Source of the DNA: DATHAP01 sp963762865
GTDB lineage: Bacteria > Actinomycetota > Actinomycetes > JACCUZ01
Reading direction: 5' to 3'
NCBI GenBank assembly: GCA_963762865.1
Contig: CAVXNC010000015.1
Coordinates: forward strand, 212,197-276,196
DNA length: 64,000 nucleotides
Shown here: piece after piece, positions 9,618 to 18,869 of the stretch
Numbering within the stretch: position 1 is the stretch's first letter
Layout of the letters: every line of letters starts with the position of its first letter
The notes under the pieces: generated by a model
What the model saw: only the letters and a program-made list of their open reading frames with translations
Databases searched by the model: none
Told to the model about the DNA's origin: nothing
Program-made: the position numbers and the translations under genes

Positions 9618-11405
9618 CTAGGCCTCCTTGGGGGTCGGGGTGCGGCGGGTCGGCGGCCGTGTCGTGAGGGTCCGCCTCGGCGCGCCGAGCCGGTCGGCTG
9701 ACAGACCCGAGAGCCGGTGGCCCTGGCCGAAGAACTTGGTCCGCGCGAGGATCGTCACGAGCGGCTTGGTGAAGAGGAAGACGACGGCCACGTCGATCAG
9801 TGTCGTCAGGCCGAGGGTGAAGGCGAAGCCTCGCACGCTGCCGACCGAGAGCAGGTAGAGCACGACCGCGGCCAGGAAGGACACGAAGTCCGCGGCCAGG
9901 ATCGTCCGACGGGCGCGCTGCCAGCCGGTCTCGACCGCGACGCGCAGGGTGCGGCCGTCCCTGACTTCGTCACGTATTCGTTCGAAGTACACGACGAACG
10001 AGTCGGCCGTGATGCCGATGGCGACGATCAGACCCGCGATGCCTGCCAGGCTCAGCCGGAAGCCCAGCTGCCAGCCGAGCAGCACGACCATCCCGTAGGT
10101 GATGATCGCCGCCACCAGGAGGCTGGCAACGGCCACCAGGCCGAGGCCGCGGTAGTAGACCAACAAGTACATGACGACCAGCGAGAGGCCGATGATGCCG
10201 GCGATCAGACCGGCATGCAGCTGCTCGCCACCCAGCGTGGCCGACACCTCCTGCACCTCACCCGGGTCGAAGGTCAGCGGCAGGGCACCGAACTTCAGCA
10301 CGTTGGCCAGGTCGCTTGCCTCGTCCTGCGTGAAGTTGCCGCTGATCTCCGCCTGGCCGTTCGGGATGACCGCGTTGGTGGTGGGCGCAGAGACCGACAG
10401 CCCGTCGAGGACGATCGCGAAGCGATTCAGGTCGCCCTGCTCGGAGTAGAGCCGCCGCGTCACGTCGGCGAACTTCTTGCGACCGTCGCCGTTGAACTGC
10501 AGGTTGACGACCCAGCCGCCGGTCGACACACCCTGGTTGTTGGTCGCCAGGTTGGCGCTCGCCGTGCTGACGTCGCTGCCCTCCACCTCGGCCGGGCCGA
10601 GGATGAACTTCTCGAGGCCGTCGTCGCTGCAGGTCACCAACGGCTTCTTCGGGTTGTCGGCGCCGGATGTGCGCAGCTGCTGCCGCACCTTCTCCGGGTT
10701 CGAGCAGTCGAGCTGGAGGAACTGCTGCTGCAGCTCGGGCGTGACCGCCGCGAGCTCGGGCGGCAGGCTGGTCGTGGGGTTGGGGGACGCGCTCGGGCTG
10801 GCGGTCCCCGTCGGCGACGGCGACGGGCTCGAGTTGGCCCGCAGTGCGCGCGGCACGGCGCGGTTGTCGGTGGATGCGGTGGGCGACGGGGAGTCGACGC
10901 CCGGCGTCCCGCTCGACGACGGTGACGAGGTTCCTGACGGGGTGGACGTCGCCGTCGAGCTCGGCGACGGAGTGGGTGTCGGTGCCCCCGAACCGCTCAC
11001 CAGCACCTGGCGGAAGCGCAGCTCGGCGGTCTGCTTGACCGTGTCGAGGATCGACTTGTCCTGCTTGCCGGGGATCGAGATGACGATGCTGTTGGAGGCC
11101 GTGGTCACCTCGGACTCGGCGACACCGAAGCTGTCCACCCGCTTGCGGATGATCGCGACCGCCTGGTTCAGCGTGTCGTTGGTGATCTTCCCCGTCTCCC
11201 CCGGCGCCAGCCGCGGCGTCAGGATGACGCTCGTGCCGCCCTCGAGGTCGAGCCCGAGCCTCGGCTGGAAGCGCTGCGCGACGGACAGCTGGTCCTTGCC
11301 GAGCGCCTCCGGCGAGGCCAGGAAGATCAGGCCGAAGACGAGTGCGGTCAACACGCCCAGGACCGCGAGCGTGCGGCCAGGGCGTGTCTGGACGGGTGGT
11401 GCCAC
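9618..11405 (-). CDS. secD: Protein translocase subunit SecD
   Basis: The 595-residue SecD half of the SecDF export motor has an N-terminal membrane helix, the signature GLDLEGGTSVIL at about residue 50, and a C-terminal bundle of five membrane segments (about 385-555). A Pro/Ser/Thr-rich insertion at roughly residues 143-225 interrupts the extracellular P1 domain; such low-complexity inserts are frequent in actinobacterial SecD. The start is GTG 11405. It lies between yajC (49 bp upstream) and secF (no gap), so yajC-secD-secF-apt probably form one transcript. Confidence 0.95.
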   Translation of the reverse strand: MAPPVQTRPGRTLAVLGVLTALVFGLIFLASPEALGKDQLSVAQRFQPRLGLDLEGGTSVILTPRLAPGETGKITNDTLNQAVAIIRKRVDSFGVAESEVTTASNSIVISIPGKQDKSILDTVKQTAELRFRQVLVSGSGAPTPTPSPSSTATSTPSGTSSPSSSGTPGVDSPSPTASTDNRAVPRALRANSSPSPSPTGTASPSASPNPTTSLPPELAAVTPELQQQFLQLDCSNPEKVRQQLRTSGADNPKKPLVTCSDDGLEKFILGPAEVEGSDVSTASANLATNNQGVSTGGWVVNLQFNGDGRKKFADVTRRLYSEQGDLNRFAIVLDGLSVSAPTTNAVIPNGQAEISGNFTQDEASDLANVLKFGALPLTFDPGEVQEVSATLGGEQLHAGLIAGIIGLSLVVMYLLVYYRGLGLVAVASLLVAAIITYGMVVLLGWQLGFRLSLAGIAGLIVAIGITADSFVVYFERIRDEVRDGRTLRVAVETGWQRARRTILAADFVSFLAAVVLYLLSVGSVRGFAFTLGLTTLIDVAVVFLFTKPLVTILARTKFFGQGHRLSGLSADRLGAPRRTLTTRPPTRRTPTPKEA

Positions 11406-11454
11406 GAGGGAGCTCTTCTCGGGTAGGCCGGCGCGGTCGCGTCGGGAGGCTGCG

Positions 11455-11868
11455 CTAGCGGGCGGAGTGGTCGCCCCGCGGGTTGGTGTCTTGGTCGGGA
11501 CTCAGGGTCGGGTCGGCCGACACGTCCCGGGTGGCCTGCGTGCCGTCGCCGGTCTCGTCGTCATCGGCGTCCTCGGCGTCATCGGCGTCGCCCGCAACGG
11601 CGTCCGCCGGCTCGGGGCTGCGGACCTGGCCGACAGCCGCCTTGGCGAAGCGGATGGTCGTGCCGGGTGCGACCTCCAGGCTGATGGAGTCCTCGTCGAT
11701 CTCGACGATCGTGCCGTACATCCCGGACGTCGTCATGACCTCCACGCCGGGGGCGAGTCGTTCCTGCAGCGCCGACGCCGCCCGTGATCGGTTGCGCGCC
11801 GGCCGGATGATCAGGAGGTAGAACGCCAGCAGGATGAGGACGAACGGGATGAGATCGACGGCGGCCAC
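11455..11868 (-). CDS. yajC: Preprotein translocase accessory subunit YajC
   Basis: A small (137-residue) single-pass membrane protein of the SecDF-YajC complex. A membrane helix begins at the N-terminus (LIPFVLILLAFYLLIIRPAR), followed by the YajC core with VMTTSGMYGTIVEID and an acidic, low-complexity tail from about residue 90. GTG 11868 is chosen because it starts right at the helix; the open frame extends upstream into unrelated translation of ruvB. It is first in the yajC-secD-secF order. Confidence 0.9.
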   Translation of the reverse strand: MAAVDLIPFVLILLAFYLLIIRPARNRSRAASALQERLAPGVEVMTTSGMYGTIVEIDEDSISLEVAPGTTIRFAKAAVGQVRSPEPADAVAGDADDAEDADDDETGDGTQATRDVSADPTLSPDQDTNPRGDHSAR

Positions 11869-12052
11869 AGCTCTGGGGCGTCCTTCCGACAGGTACAGGG
11901 TCCTGGGTGGGTGCAGCGTGGGTCGGCCGGCGATCCCGGCGAACCGGGGCGCGAGTCTACCTGTCCAGCCTGGCAAGACCCTGGACGTCGGCCCGATCGT
12001 GATCTGCGGGCCGCGCCGGGGGTGCTCGCGCGCCCTTCGGTCGTACGCCCGG

Positions 12053-13174
12053 TCAGTCGGTGTCGTCGGTGTCGTCGGCGTCCGGGTCGAGATCGAACAG
12101 GTCCGGCGTGCCCGCCGGGCCACCCCGGCCGGCCACCACGCCAGCCGGCGGCGTGAGCCCGAGGTGCGCCCAGGCGGCCGGCGTGGCGACCCGGCCGCGT
12201 GGCGTGCGGGCCAGCAGTCCGGCCCGCACCAGGAACGGCTCGGCGACCTCCTCGACCGTCTCGCGCTCCTCACCCACTGCGACCGCCAGGGTCGACAGCC
12301 CGACCGGGCCGCCGCCGAAGTGCCCGACCAGCGCCTGCAGGACGCCCCGGTCGAGACGGTCCAGGCCACGGTCGTCGACCTCGTACACGACGAGGGCCTC
12401 GCGCGCGACGTCGAGCGTGACGACGCCGTCGGCGCGCACCTGGGCGTAGTCGCGGACCCGGCGCAGCAGCCGGTTGGCGATGCGGGGGGTGCCGCGTGAG
12501 CGGCCGGCGACCTCCTCGCCGGCCTCGGGGGTGAGTCGGACCCCGAGCAACCGCGCCGAGCGGGCGAGCACCAGCTCGAGGTCGGCCGCCTCGTAGAAGT
12601 CCATGTGCGCGGTGAAGCCGAAGCGGTCGCGCAGCGGGCCCGGCAGCAGGCCGGCCCTTGTCGTGGCCCCGACCAGGGTGAACGGCGGGATCTCCAGCGG
12701 GATCGCGGTCGCGCCCGGGCCCTTGCCGACGACCACGTCGACCCGGAAGTCCTCCATGGCCAGGTAGAGCATCTCCTCGGCCGGGCGGGACATCCGGTGG
12801 ATCTCGTCCAGGAAGAGGACCTCACCCTCGGCGAGGCTGGACAGGATCGCCGCCAGGTCGCCGGCGTGCTGGATGGCGGGGCCGCTGGTGATGCGCATCG
12901 GCTGCTCCAGCTCGGCGGCCACGATCATCGCCAGCGTGGTCTTGCCGAGGCCGGGCGGCCCGGAGAGCAGGACGTGGTCGGGCACCCGGCCGCGTGCCTT
13001 GGCGGCGTCGAGCACCAGCCCGAGCTGCTCGCGGACCCGGCGCTGGCCGATGAACTCGTCCAGCGTGCGCGGCCGCAGGGCGGCCTCCACCTGACGCTCG
13101 TCCTCGAGGCCCGGCGCGTCGACAGTCAGGTCGGGGTCGACCAGGCGCTCACCGGTCTCCGCTCGGCCGCTCAT
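12053..13174 (-). CDS. ruvB: Holliday junction branch-migration helicase RuvB
   Basis: AAA+ ATPase (373 residues) that drives branch migration of Holliday junctions as a hexamer with RuvA. Walker A is GPPGLGKTTLA and Walker B LFLDEIHR; the N-terminus carries RPRTLDEFIGQ and the C-terminal winged helix follows from about residue 255. A short Asp-rich tail (DADDTDDTD) extends beyond the usual end. Its ATG overlaps the ruvA stop by four bases. It is the last gene of the LexA-box-controlled ruvCAB operon. Confidence 0.96.
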   Translation of the reverse strand: MSGRAETGERLVDPDLTVDAPGLEDERQVEAALRPRTLDEFIGQRRVREQLGLVLDAAKARGRVPDHVLLSGPPGLGKTTLAMIVAAELEQPMRITSGPAIQHAGDLAAILSSLAEGEVLFLDEIHRMSRPAEEMLYLAMEDFRVDVVVGKGPGATAIPLEIPPFTLVGATTRAGLLPGPLRDRFGFTAHMDFYEAADLELVLARSARLLGVRLTPEAGEEVAGRSRGTPRIANRLLRRVRDYAQVRADGVVTLDVAREALVVYEVDDRGLDRLDRGVLQALVGHFGGGPVGLSTLAVAVGEERETVEEVAEPFLVRAGLLARTPRGRVATPAAWAHLGLTPPAGVVAGRGGPAGTPDLFDLDPDADDTDDTD

Positions 13175-13788
13175 GCGCGGCTCAGCGAGCGCAGGGCGAC
13201 CTTGAGCAGGGCTCCGACGTCGGGCACGTCACCCGCGGCCACTGCCTCGGCAGCGTGCGGCGCGGCGGCGGCCACGCCGTCGTCGGCCTCCCGGACGGAC
13301 CAGCCGAGCCCGACGAGAGCGCCGTGCAGCTGGTCGCGCCAGCCACCGTTCGGTGCTTGGGACGGCAGCCGGACGACGCCACCGCGGAGCGCGCCGAGGC
13401 GGTCCTTGAGCTCGAGGATGATCCGCTGGGCGCCCTTGCGGCCGACGCCCGGCACCTGGGTCAGCGTGGTGAGGTCCTCGGTCGCGACGGCCTGGCGGAG
13501 CGTGTCGGGGCTGTGCACGGCGAGCATCGCCTGGGCCAGCCGCGGCCCGACGCCGCTGGCGGTCTGCAACAGCTCGAAGACCACCCGCTCGTCCTCGTCG
13601 GCGAAGCCGTAGAGCGTCAGCGAGTCCTCCCGCACCACCAGCGAGGTCGGCAGGTGGGCCGAGTCGCCGATCCGCAGGCCGGCCAGGGTGCCGGGCGTGC
13701 ACTGCACCGACAGGCCGACCCCGCCGACCTCTACGACGGCGCCGTCAGGGGCCAGCGCGGCCACCCGGCCGGCCACGAAGGCGATCAC
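13171..13788 (-). CDS. ruvA: Holliday junction DNA-binding protein RuvA
   Basis: RuvA (205 residues) binds four-way junctions and loads RuvB. It starts VIAFVAGRVAAL, contains LQTASGVGPRLAQAMLA and LTQVPGVGRKGAQRIILEL (the two helix-hairpin-helix DNA-binding motifs), and ends in the RuvB-interacting domain III. GTG 13788 is chosen: it overlaps the ruvC stop by four bases and gives the standard length, while the open frame to 14490 is ruvC shadow. Confidence 0.95.
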   Translation of the reverse strand: MIAFVAGRVAALAPDGAVVEVGGVGLSVQCTPGTLAGLRIGDSAHLPTSLVVREDSLTLYGFADEDERVVFELLQTASGVGPRLAQAMLAVHSPDTLRQAVATEDLTTLTQVPGVGRKGAQRIILELKDRLGALRGGVVRLPSQAPNGGWRDQLHGALVGLGWSVREADDGVAAAAPHAAEAVAAGDVPDVGALLKVALRSLSRA

Positions 13789-14351
13789 GACCGACCTCGC
13801 AGGGTCGCGCTGCCGGTGGCGCCGATGTTGCCGGCCCCGGCACCCGCCAGCGCGACGGCGGACGCCAGCCTGCTCTGCGCGCCCCCGCGCCAGACGTGGC
13901 AGATCGCCAGCCCCAGCGCGTCGGCGGCGTCCGCCGGGCGGGGCGCCTCGGTCAGTCTCAGGATCCTGGTCACCATCGCTCCCACCTGGGCCTTGTCGGC
14001 CCGGCCGCTGCCGGTCACGGCTGCCTTCATCTCGCTCGGGGTGTGCAGGGCTACCGGGATGCCTGCCCGGGCCGCCGCGACGATCGCGACGGCGCTGGCC
14101 TGCGCGGTGCCCATGACGGTGCGGACGTTGTGCTGGCTGAAGACCCGCTCGACGGCGACCGCGTCCGGCCGGTGCTCGGCCAGCCAGCGGTCGACCTCGC
14201 GCTCGATGGCCAGCAGCCGGGCGGCGATGTCGTCGGTCGCCGGGGTGCGGACCACGTCGACCGCGACCAGCTGCAGCGGCCGCCCGGCGACGCCGTCCAC
14301 GACACCGAGGCCGCACCGGGTCAGCCCCGGGTCGACTCCGAGCACCCGCAC
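13785..14351 (-). CDS. ruvC: Crossover junction endodeoxyribonuclease RuvC
   Basis: RuvC (188 residues) cuts Holliday junctions symmetrically. The catalytic acidic residues are visible as GVDPGLTRCG, AVERVFSQHN and ADAADALGLAICH. The GTG at 14351 sits seven bases after a strong CGGAGG ribosome site, which decides against the ATG at 14465. It is the first gene of ruvCAB, and a LexA-type box lies 25 bp upstream. Confidence 0.95.
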   Translation of the reverse strand: MRVLGVDPGLTRCGLGVVDGVAGRPLQLVAVDVVRTPATDDIAARLLAIEREVDRWLAEHRPDAVAVERVFSQHNVRTVMGTAQASAVAIVAAARAGIPVALHTPSEMKAAVTGSGRADKAQVGAMVTRILRLTEAPRPADAADALGLAICHVWRGGAQSRLASAVALAGAGAGNIGATGSATLRGRS

Positions 14352-14375
14352 CGACGTACCTCCGCGCTTTGTCGT

Positions 14376-14391
14376 CCGAACACCTGTTCGG
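14376..14391. promoter_or_regulatory. LexA (SOS) box upstream of ruvCAB
   Basis: CCGAAC-ACCT-GTTCGG, a perfect 16 bp palindrome, differs only at the outermost base pair from the actinobacterial LexA consensus TCGAAC-N4-GTTCGA. It lies 25 bp before the ruvC start. It predicts DNA-damage induction of ruvCAB, as is known for the mycobacterial ruv operon. Confidence 0.75.
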
Positions 14392-14457
14392 GTACGAACG
14401 TACCGGCGACCCGGCCCACGACCCGGCAGCGACGCGCCCGGCATCGGCTCCGGCGGT

Positions 14458-14473
14458 GTCAACAAGGGTTGAC
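14458..14473. promoter_or_regulatory. Operator 1 of the HTH/Clp_N operon
   Basis: GTCAAC-AAGG-GTTGAC, a perfect six-base inverted repeat, overlaps a TTGACA -35 element (14469-14474). The same half-sites recur in operator 2, 28 bp downstream. Confidence 0.6.
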
Positions 14474-14485
14474 AGGCGATCCAAC

Positions 14486-14501
14486 GTCAACGTACGTTGA
14501 C
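14486..14501. promoter_or_regulatory. Operator 2 and -10 region of the HTH/Clp_N operon
   Basis: GTCAAC-GTAC-GTTGAC is a fully palindromic 16-mer that covers a -10-like TACGTT at 14493-14498, 18 bp after the upstream TTGACA. Transcription would then start at or within a base or two of ATG 14506, so the mRNA may be leaderless; no ribosome site precedes that ATG. A regulator bound here would block RNA polymerase directly. Confidence 0.6.
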
Positions 14502-14505
14502 AGGC

Positions 14506-14742
14506 ATGACTGCTGCACCCGACGTCGCCGAGCAGGCGACCAGCCAGGACCCGGCCATCGGGCTGCGCGCTGTCGCCGCCCTGCGCCGGCTCGCCGACCA
14601 GCTCGAGGCGCTACAGGTGAGCAACGCCCGCGCCCAGGGCTGGTCCTGGGACGCCATCGGCGCGCTGCTCGGCGTGAGCAAGCAGGCCGTGCACAAGAAG
14701 CACGCGGGGCGCGCCCGCCGCGCCGGCCGCGGGGAGGGTTGA
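14506..14742 (+). CDS. Small helix-turn-helix protein, probable autoregulator
   Basis: A 78-residue protein whose C-terminal half, WSWDAIGALLGVSKQAVHKK, is a clear helix-turn-helix. The N-terminal half is a short helical segment (LRAVAALRRLADQLEALQ) that could dimerise. Its promoter is covered by two GTCAAC-N4-GTTGAC palindromes, so autorepression is likely. TTG 14497 is an alternative start but would place the second operator across the start codon. The Clp_N gene follows two bases after its stop, so the pair form one operon. Function beyond DNA binding is unknown. Confidence 0.75.
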   Translation: MTAAPDVAEQATSQDPAIGLRAVAALRRLADQLEALQVSNARAQGWSWDAIGALLGVSKQAVHKKHAGRARRAGRGEG

Positions 14743-14744
14743 GC

Positions 14745-15353
14745 ATGTTCGAGCGCTTCACGACGGAGGCGCGGACGGTCGTCGTCCGGGCGCAGACCGA
14801 GGCTCGCTCGCTGGGCCACGGCTGGATCGGCACCGAGCACCTGCTGCTGGCTGTGCTCGCCGACGAGGGCTCCGGGGTGACGGCCGCGCTGCACGGCCTC
14901 GGGCTGGACGCCGGGCGGGTCCGCGAGCAGGTCCTGGCGGCGGTCGGAGCGGGTGTCGACGACGACACCGCCCTGCGCGACCTGGGGATCGATCTCGACG
15001 CCGTCCGGCGCCGGGTCGAGGAGCGGTTCGGGCCGGGGGCGTTGGACGTCCCGCGCGGGAATCAGCAGCGTGGGCGCGGACGAGCCGGGCGGCTCCTGCG
15101 GTTCGGGCGCCGGCGGCCACCGGTGCCCTGCGGCGCGCCGTCCGGGCACATCCCGTTCACGCCGCGGGCGAAGAAGTCGCTCGAGCTCGCGCTGCGCGAG
15201 GCGCTGGCGACCAAGAGCCGCGAGATCCGGACCACGCACCTCGTCCTCGGGCTGATGCGCGAGGACGGGCTGGCCGCGGCCGTCGTGACCCGGCTCGGTG
15301 TCCGGCCGGACGCCGTACGCCGGGCCGTGCTGGACCTGGGCAGGGCGGCGTAG
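14745..15353 (+). CDS. Double Clp_N-domain protein without ATPase modules
   Basis: This 202-residue protein has two Clp amino-terminal repeats: residues 1-85, starting FERFTTEARTVVVRAQTEAR with GTEHLLLAVLADE, and residues 125-202 with FTPRAKKSLELALREAL and TTHLVLGLMRED. A basic, Gly/Arg-rich linker joins them. The AAA+ domains of ClpC/ClpA are absent, so it cannot unfold proteins itself. By analogy with Clp_N it may be an adaptor or competitor that binds ClpC substrates or partners. ATG 14745 follows a GGGGAGGG ribosome site. The open frame upstream of it is ruvC antisense. Confidence 0.8.
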   Translation: MFERFTTEARTVVVRAQTEARSLGHGWIGTEHLLLAVLADEGSGVTAALHGLGLDAGRVREQVLAAVGAGVDDDTALRDLGIDLDAVRRRVEERFGPGALDVPRGNQQRGRGRAGRLLRFGRRRPPVPCGAPSGHIPFTPRAKKSLELALREALATKSREIRTTHLVLGLMREDGLAAAVVTRLGVRPDAVRRAVLDLGRAA

Positions 15354-15362
15354 CGGCGGCTG

Positions 15363-16115
15363 CTAGCCGACCGCCTCCATGACTTCGTCGCTCACGTCGA
15401 AGTTCGCCCACACGTTCTGCACGTCGTCGGAGTCCTCGAGCGCCTCGATCAGCCGGAAGACCTTCTTGGCGCCGTCCTCGTCCAGCGGAACGCTGACCGA
15501 CGGCAGGAAGGAGGCGTCGGCCGAGTCGTAGTCGATCCCTGCGTCGACCAGCGCCGTGCGCACAGCGACCAGGTCGGTGGCCTCGGACACGACCTCGAAG
15601 GCCTCGTCGAGGTCGTTGACCTCCTCGGCGCCGGCGTCCAGGACCGCTGCCAGCACGTCGTCCTCGGCGAGCCCGTCGGACTTCGGCACGATCACGACGC
15701 CTTTGCGGTTGAACAGGTACGACACCGACCCGGGGTCGGCCATCGAGCCGCCGTTGCGAGTCATCGCGGTACGGACCTCGGCCGCGGCCCGGTTGCGGTT
15801 GTCGGTGAGGCACTCGATCAGGACAGCGACGCCGTTGGGGCCGTAGCCCTCGTAGGTGATGGTCTGGTAGTCCGCGCCGCCGGCCTCGGCGCCGGAGCCG
15901 CGCTTGACCGCGCGCTCGATGTTGTCGTTGGGGACCGAGGTCTTCTTCGCCTTCTGGATGGCGTCGTAGAGCGTCGGGTTTCCGCTGACGTCTCCGCCAC
16001 CGGTCCGCGCGGCCACCTCGATGTTCTTGATCAGCTTGGCGAAGGCCTTGCCGCGGCGGGCGTCGATGACCGCCTTCTTGTGCTTGGTGGTGGCCCACTT
16101 GGAGTGGCCGCTCAT
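15363..16115 (-). CDS. yebC: YebC/PmpR-family probable transcription/translation factor
   Basis: A 250-residue member of the YebC/TACO1 family starting MSGHSKWATTKHKK, with TITYEGYGPNGVAVLIECLTDNRNR in the central domain. Family members act as DNA-binding regulators or aid ribosomes at proline stretches. The gene is convergent with the Clp_N gene (9 bp gap) and 10 bp downstream of pdxT, between the pyridoxal and ruv genes as in other actinobacteria. ATG 16115 is chosen for the invariant N-terminus. Confidence 0.94.
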   Translation of the reverse strand: MSGHSKWATTKHKKAVIDARRGKAFAKLIKNIEVAARTGGGDVSGNPTLYDAIQKAKKTSVPNDNIERAVKRGSGAEAGGADYQTITYEGYGPNGVAVLIECLTDNRNRAAAEVRTAMTRNGGSMADPGSVSYLFNRKGVVIVPKSDGLAEDDVLAAVLDAGAEEVNDLDEAFEVVSEATDLVAVRTALVDAGIDYDSADASFLPSVSVPLDEDGAKKVFRLIEALEDSDDVQNVWANFDVSDEVMEAVG

Positions 16116-16125
16116 GCGCTTGTCC

Positions 16126-16728
16126 TCACTGGTCCCTGACGATCGACACGAAGAGCTCGTGCACCCGCCCGTCACCCGTGATCTCCGGGTGGAACGACGT
16201 GGCCAGCAGCGAGCCCTGGCGAACGGCAACGATCCTACCGTCGGCCGGCCCGCCCTCGACCCGAGCGAGCACCTGCACGGCCGCCCCGACCTCCTCGACC
16301 CAGGGCGCGCGGATGAAGACACCGTGCACCGGCCGGTCGTCCAGTCCCAGCATCCGCACGTCGCCCTCGAAGGAGGCGACCTGCCGGCCGAAGGCATTGC
16401 GCCGGACCGTCATGTCGATGCCGCCGAGCGTCTCCTGATCAGGCGGCCCGTCCAGGACGCGGTCGGCGAGCAGGATCATCCCCGCGCACGAGCCGTAGGC
16501 CGGCAGCCCCTCGCCGAGCGCCTTGCGCAGGGGGTCCCGCAACCCGAAGGCACGTGCGAGCTTGTCCATGGTCGTGGACTCGCCGCCCGGCAGGACGATG
16601 CCGGCCAGCCCGTCGAGCTCCTCGGGCCGGCGGACCGGACGGCCCGTCGCCCCGGCGGAGTCGAGCGCGACGAGGTGCTCGCGGACGTCGCCCTGCAGCG
16701 CGAGCACGCCGATCGTGGGTTGCGTCAT
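16126..16728 (-). CDS. pdxT: Pyridoxal 5'-phosphate synthase glutaminase subunit PdxT
   Basis: The class I glutamine amidotransferase subunit (200 residues) supplies ammonia to PdxS for vitamin B6 synthesis. The nucleophile is the Cys of GSCAGMILLAD, and the His-Glu pair lies in SFHPEITGDGRVHELF. The N-terminus IGVLALQGDVREH is typical. ATG 16728 follows GAAGG by seven bases; an in-frame start at 16758 lacks support. It is downstream of pdxS, separated by a structured 120 bp spacer. Confidence 0.95.
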   Translation of the reverse strand: MTQPTIGVLALQGDVREHLVALDSAGATGRPVRRPEELDGLAGIVLPGGESTTMDKLARAFGLRDPLRKALGEGLPAYGSCAGMILLADRVLDGPPDQETLGGIDMTVRRNAFGRQVASFEGDVRMLGLDDRPVHGVFIRAPWVEEVGAAVQVLARVEGGPADGRIVAVRQGSLLATSFHPEITGDGRVHELFVSIVRDQ

Positions 16729-16757
16729 CACGTCACCTTCGCCGCAGCACCGGCTCA

Positions 16758-16838
16758 CAAGATCGTTCGCGACGTTCTGGCTCGCGACCCGCCGCGTCGG
16801 GCGACGTGTCGCGGCCGCGGAGGTCGCGAACGATCTTG
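16758..16838. repeat. Long inverted repeat between pdxS and pdxT
   Basis: CAAGATCGTTCGCGAC (16758-16773) is repeated exactly in inverted orientation at 16823-16838 with a 49-base GC-rich loop. The stem is far longer than a normal terminator and has no T-run. It could be an attenuator, an RNA-processing site that sets the PdxS:PdxT ratio, or a small mobile palindromic element. Confidence 0.7.
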
Positions 16839-16848
16839 GTCGGGGCTC

Positions 16849-17781
<933 letters not shown>

Positions 17782-17831
17782 GGAGGACCTCACGAAGACG
17801 GGGATGCTGTGTGCACCCCCATCGTAGGCCG

Positions 17832-18869
17832 TCAGCCGACCGAGACCTGGCGGTCCTTCCCGAGCAGCGCCACCCAGAGCTCGCCGGGCGCGAGCACGGC
17901 CTCCTGACCCGCGATCGTGTAGCTCGTCGGCTGCCAGGACTTGTCACGCTCCCAGCCTCCCTCGTAGACCTGCCCGTCGCGGAAGAAGAGTGCCTTGCCC
18001 TTCCCGACCGTCTCGGTCAGCGGCGTGTTCGCGCCGTTGACGTCGTGGTAGACCGACGGCCGTACGGTGACGAACTGCACGACGAAGGTCGACGTGGTGA
18101 GGCGACCGCCCTCGGCGGCCATCGCGGGGACCCCGTCCATCGACAGCTGGTAGGCCTTCTTCTTCGGCGCCCAGGTGCCGCTGACCCGGGCCATCGGGTA
18201 GTTCACCGTGAAGGTCAATGCCTTCTTGCCACCGGCCGGTGCGTCACCGAAGGAGTAGCCGGGCGCCTTCGGCTTCTGGACCTTGCCGGCCCGCTTGCGC
18301 AGCTGGTCGAACGTCCCGATGACGTCGTAAGGCATGGGGCGGCCGCTGACCCTGCTGTAGCCGGAGTGGTCCTGGTCGAAGGACACCAGCTTGAGGTCGG
18401 CAGCCTGCAGGTTGTCGGCCAGCCGGTTCTGCGAGCCGGAGTAGAAGAGGCCGACGGTGCCGTACTGGCGGAAGAGGTCGACGTCGGTGATGCGGGCGCT
18501 GCGGACCGGGCCGACGTACTTCGGGTAGCGGCTCGAGTAGATCGCGGCGAGCCGGGTCACACCGCCCTCGACCTGCTCGACGTAGACCACGTCGGCCTTG
18601 GAGAGCCCGGCCTGCGGGTGCGCCTTCGCGGTGTTGTCGATCTTGACCGCATAGACCGGGCCGTTGGGGGCTCCCATCCGCCCGGAGAGCAGCGACGGCT
18701 CGGGCGGGGGCGGCGGGGTGCTCGACTCGCTCGCCGACGGCGAGGGCGAGGGCTTCGCCCTGGTCGCCTTCGATTCGGGGTCGCCGGAGCACGCTGCGAG
18801 GGCGAGCGAGGCGGCCAGCAGGCCGGTCAGCAGAACACGGGCAGGGATAAGGGTGGCAGGGGCTGTCAC
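17832..18869 (-). CDS. DUF3048 (YerB-like) lipoprotein
   Basis: The 345-residue exported protein has a lipoprotein signal peptide with the lipobox LAAC at about residue 26, then a Ser/Pro-rich linker. Two DUF3048 modules follow; the first contains YAVKIDNTAKAHPQAGLSKAD and GPVRSARITDVDL. The family is surface-exposed and of unknown biochemical role. GTG 18869 overlaps the stop of the upstream membrane-protein gene by four bases, so the two are probably translated together. Confidence 0.82.
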   Translation of the reverse strand: MTAPATLIPARVLLTGLLAASLALAACSGDPESKATRAKPSPSPSASESSTPPPPPEPSLLSGRMGAPNGPVYAVKIDNTAKAHPQAGLSKADVVYVEQVEGGVTRLAAIYSSRYPKYVGPVRSARITDVDLFRQYGTVGLFYSGSQNRLADNLQAADLKLVSFDQDHSGYSRVSGRPMPYDVIGTFDQLRKRAGKVQKPKAPGYSFGDAPAGGKKALTFTVNYPMARVSGTWAPKKKAYQLSMDGVPAMAAEGGRLTTSTFVVQFVTVRPSVYHDVNGANTPLTETVGKGKALFFRDGQVYEGGWERDKSWQPTSYTIAGQEAVLAPGELWVALLGKDRQVSVG

